Below, piece by piece: positions 63,041 to 64,000 of a DNA stretch of 64,000 bases (the stretch's first letter is position 1; the number at the start of each line of letters is the position of its first letter). The notes beneath the pieces were generated by a model that did no database searches, had not been told where the DNA came from, and was given only the letters and a program-made list of their open reading frames with translations. Source of the stretch: Eublepharis macularius. Lineage: Eukaryota > Chordata > Lepidosauria > Squamata > Eublepharidae. The stretch lies in the NCBI RefSeq assembly GCF_028583425.1, contig NC_072806.1, forward strand, positions 34,642,001 through 34,706,000. Direction: 5' to 3'. A program made the translations under genes and the position numbers.

Positions 63041-63878
63041 CCTCAAAGGTCTGATTCTAAAACCGGCCTCCACTCCCGCCACTAATAGGAAGGTCGAAAA
63101 CCTTTACAGGACCAAGGGCGATCCTTGTTCTTTCCTGTCTTTGCATCCTCCTTCTTCATCACTTGTTACTGAGGAGATGCAGGCTAGGCCCAAGCAAGGC
63201 TCTCTCTTTGTACTCTTGGACAAGGAGAGCAGGAAGATAGATGCCATGGGACGAAAGATGTATACCTCGGCCGCTTTCAGTATCAAAATAGCTAATTATG
63301 CGGTCATGATGGCGGTTTACCAGTTGTTACTCTGAAATAAGGTTGCCACTTTTGTCCCAGAGCTGCCTGAAGACCAGAGAATCTTCCTCAAGGTCATCCA
63401 GGAGGAGGTGGTCTGTTTGTCCCGCCACCAGATTAACGCCCGCAGGAGCATGGCAGATACTTCGGCGAGGTCCTTACTTTCCACAGTTGTTCTACAGAGA
63501 TTCACCTGGCTGAGATCCACAGTGTTGCCGGCAGAGACCACAACCAAGGTGGAGGATCTCCCTTTTGAGGGACCTACCCTCTTTTCAGAAAAGACAGATG
63601 ACTACCATTCTAAGAAGTGAAAGGACAGGCTCACTGCGTGCTTGTATGGTGTCCTTCCCCAACAGCAGCAACAACATTCGTCTGGCAGATACCAATACAG
63701 ATCCTTGCGGGGACGTCAGCATCGTTTCCACCCTTACCATGGGTACGCCTATCATGCCCAGTGGTCGTTTCAGAGCCCTCAGTTGTCTTTTCCTAGGTGG
63801 AAGCAAAATCACAAGGGCAAACAGGGAGCTCACCAACAGCATCCTAAGGAGCAGACCCACTCCCACAAACAATTCTGA
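63041..63878 (+). pseudogene. DIRS-type retrotransposon Gag-like ORF, C-terminal part
   Basis: One frame runs from about 63042 to TGA 63876-63878 with only two internal stops, both TGA (63333-63335, 63618-63620), and no frameshift. Diagnostic DIRS Gag words in order: PATNRKVENLYRTKGDP, DKESRKIDAMGRKMY, SAAFSIKIANYAVMM, LPEDQRIFLKVIQEE, TWLRSTVLPAE, KVEDLPFEGPTLF, and a glutamine- and basic-rich tail (QQQQQHSSGRYQYR). The N-terminal part is absent, lost at the junction with the hAT MITE. DIRS elements replicate through a tyrosine recombinase rather than an integrase. The family call is by motif recall. Confidence 0.82.
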
Positions 63879-63882
63879 CAAT

Positions 63883-64000
63883 ATGTTTGGGGTCAGGCTG
63901 AGTTCTTTTTATGCTGAACGGTGCAATGTCACCTCTGATGCTTGGGTGTTGAAAATTGTTAAAGTTGGATATAAAGTTGAGTTTTTGCAGTTACCTGATC
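63883..64000 (+). CDS. DIRS-type reverse transcriptase ORF, start only (runs off window)
   Basis: In the +1 frame relative to the Gag-like ORF, ATG at 63883 opens MFGVRLSSFYAERC, then TSDAWVLKIVKVGYKVEF, continuing open to the window end. DAWVL…I…GY…EF is the typical beginning of DIRS/Ngaro reverse transcriptase domains. The frame is also open upstream, overlapping the Gag end, as DIRS ORFs do. Whether the rest is intact cannot be seen. Confidence 0.7.
   Translation, partial: MFGVRLSSFYAERCNVTSDAWVLKIVKVGYKVEFLQLPD

Overview
This is vertebrate nuclear DNA, most likely from a squamate reptile (a lizard; gecko-like is possible but unproven). The evidence is a CpG-island promoter, GT-AG introns tens of kilobases long, and a repeat load of BovB, 5S-rRNA-derived and tRNA-derived SINEs, CR1/L2-like LINE tails, Penelope-like and DIRS elements, and many hAT-type MITEs. 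There are no prokaryotic genes, CRISPR arrays, rRNA operons or intact tRNA genes.

Only one host protein gene can be supported: the 5' end of USP32, a ubiquitin-specific protease, on the + strand. Coding exon 1 (12949-13006) lies at the downstream edge of a CpG island (about 12050-13450). Coding exon 2 (59912-60039) follows a 46.9 kb intron. Together they encode residues 1-62. The rest of the gene lies beyond the window or in unrecognised sequence after 60040.

Layout: 1-12000 is intergenic and repeat-rich, with a Penelope-like fragment, several MITEs with clear 8-bp target duplications, a recent 207-bp local duplication, and an unidentified 105-codon ORF at 8575-8892. 12050-13450 is the promoter and CpG island, with paired CACGTG boxes, GC boxes and a two-codon upstream ORF. 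13007-59911 is intron 1, mostly transposon remnants and unrecognised sequence. 60040-64000 is the start of intron 2; it ends in a DIRS-type retrotransposon that runs off the window.

The most unusual signal is RNA-like structure in the repeats. Several families of short foldback, Penelope-like repeats share a hammerhead-ribozyme-like core: CUGANGA, a stem whose sequence differs between families but always pairs, GAAA, then a self-complementary tetramer (ACGU or AGCU). Other notable structures are a nested four-arm palindrome with perfect 128-bp arms at 44358-44765, a perfect 49-bp-arm palindrome at 11355-11462, and hAT MITEs whose internal hairpin arms carry matching copy-specific changes. All identifications are by eye, without database searches.
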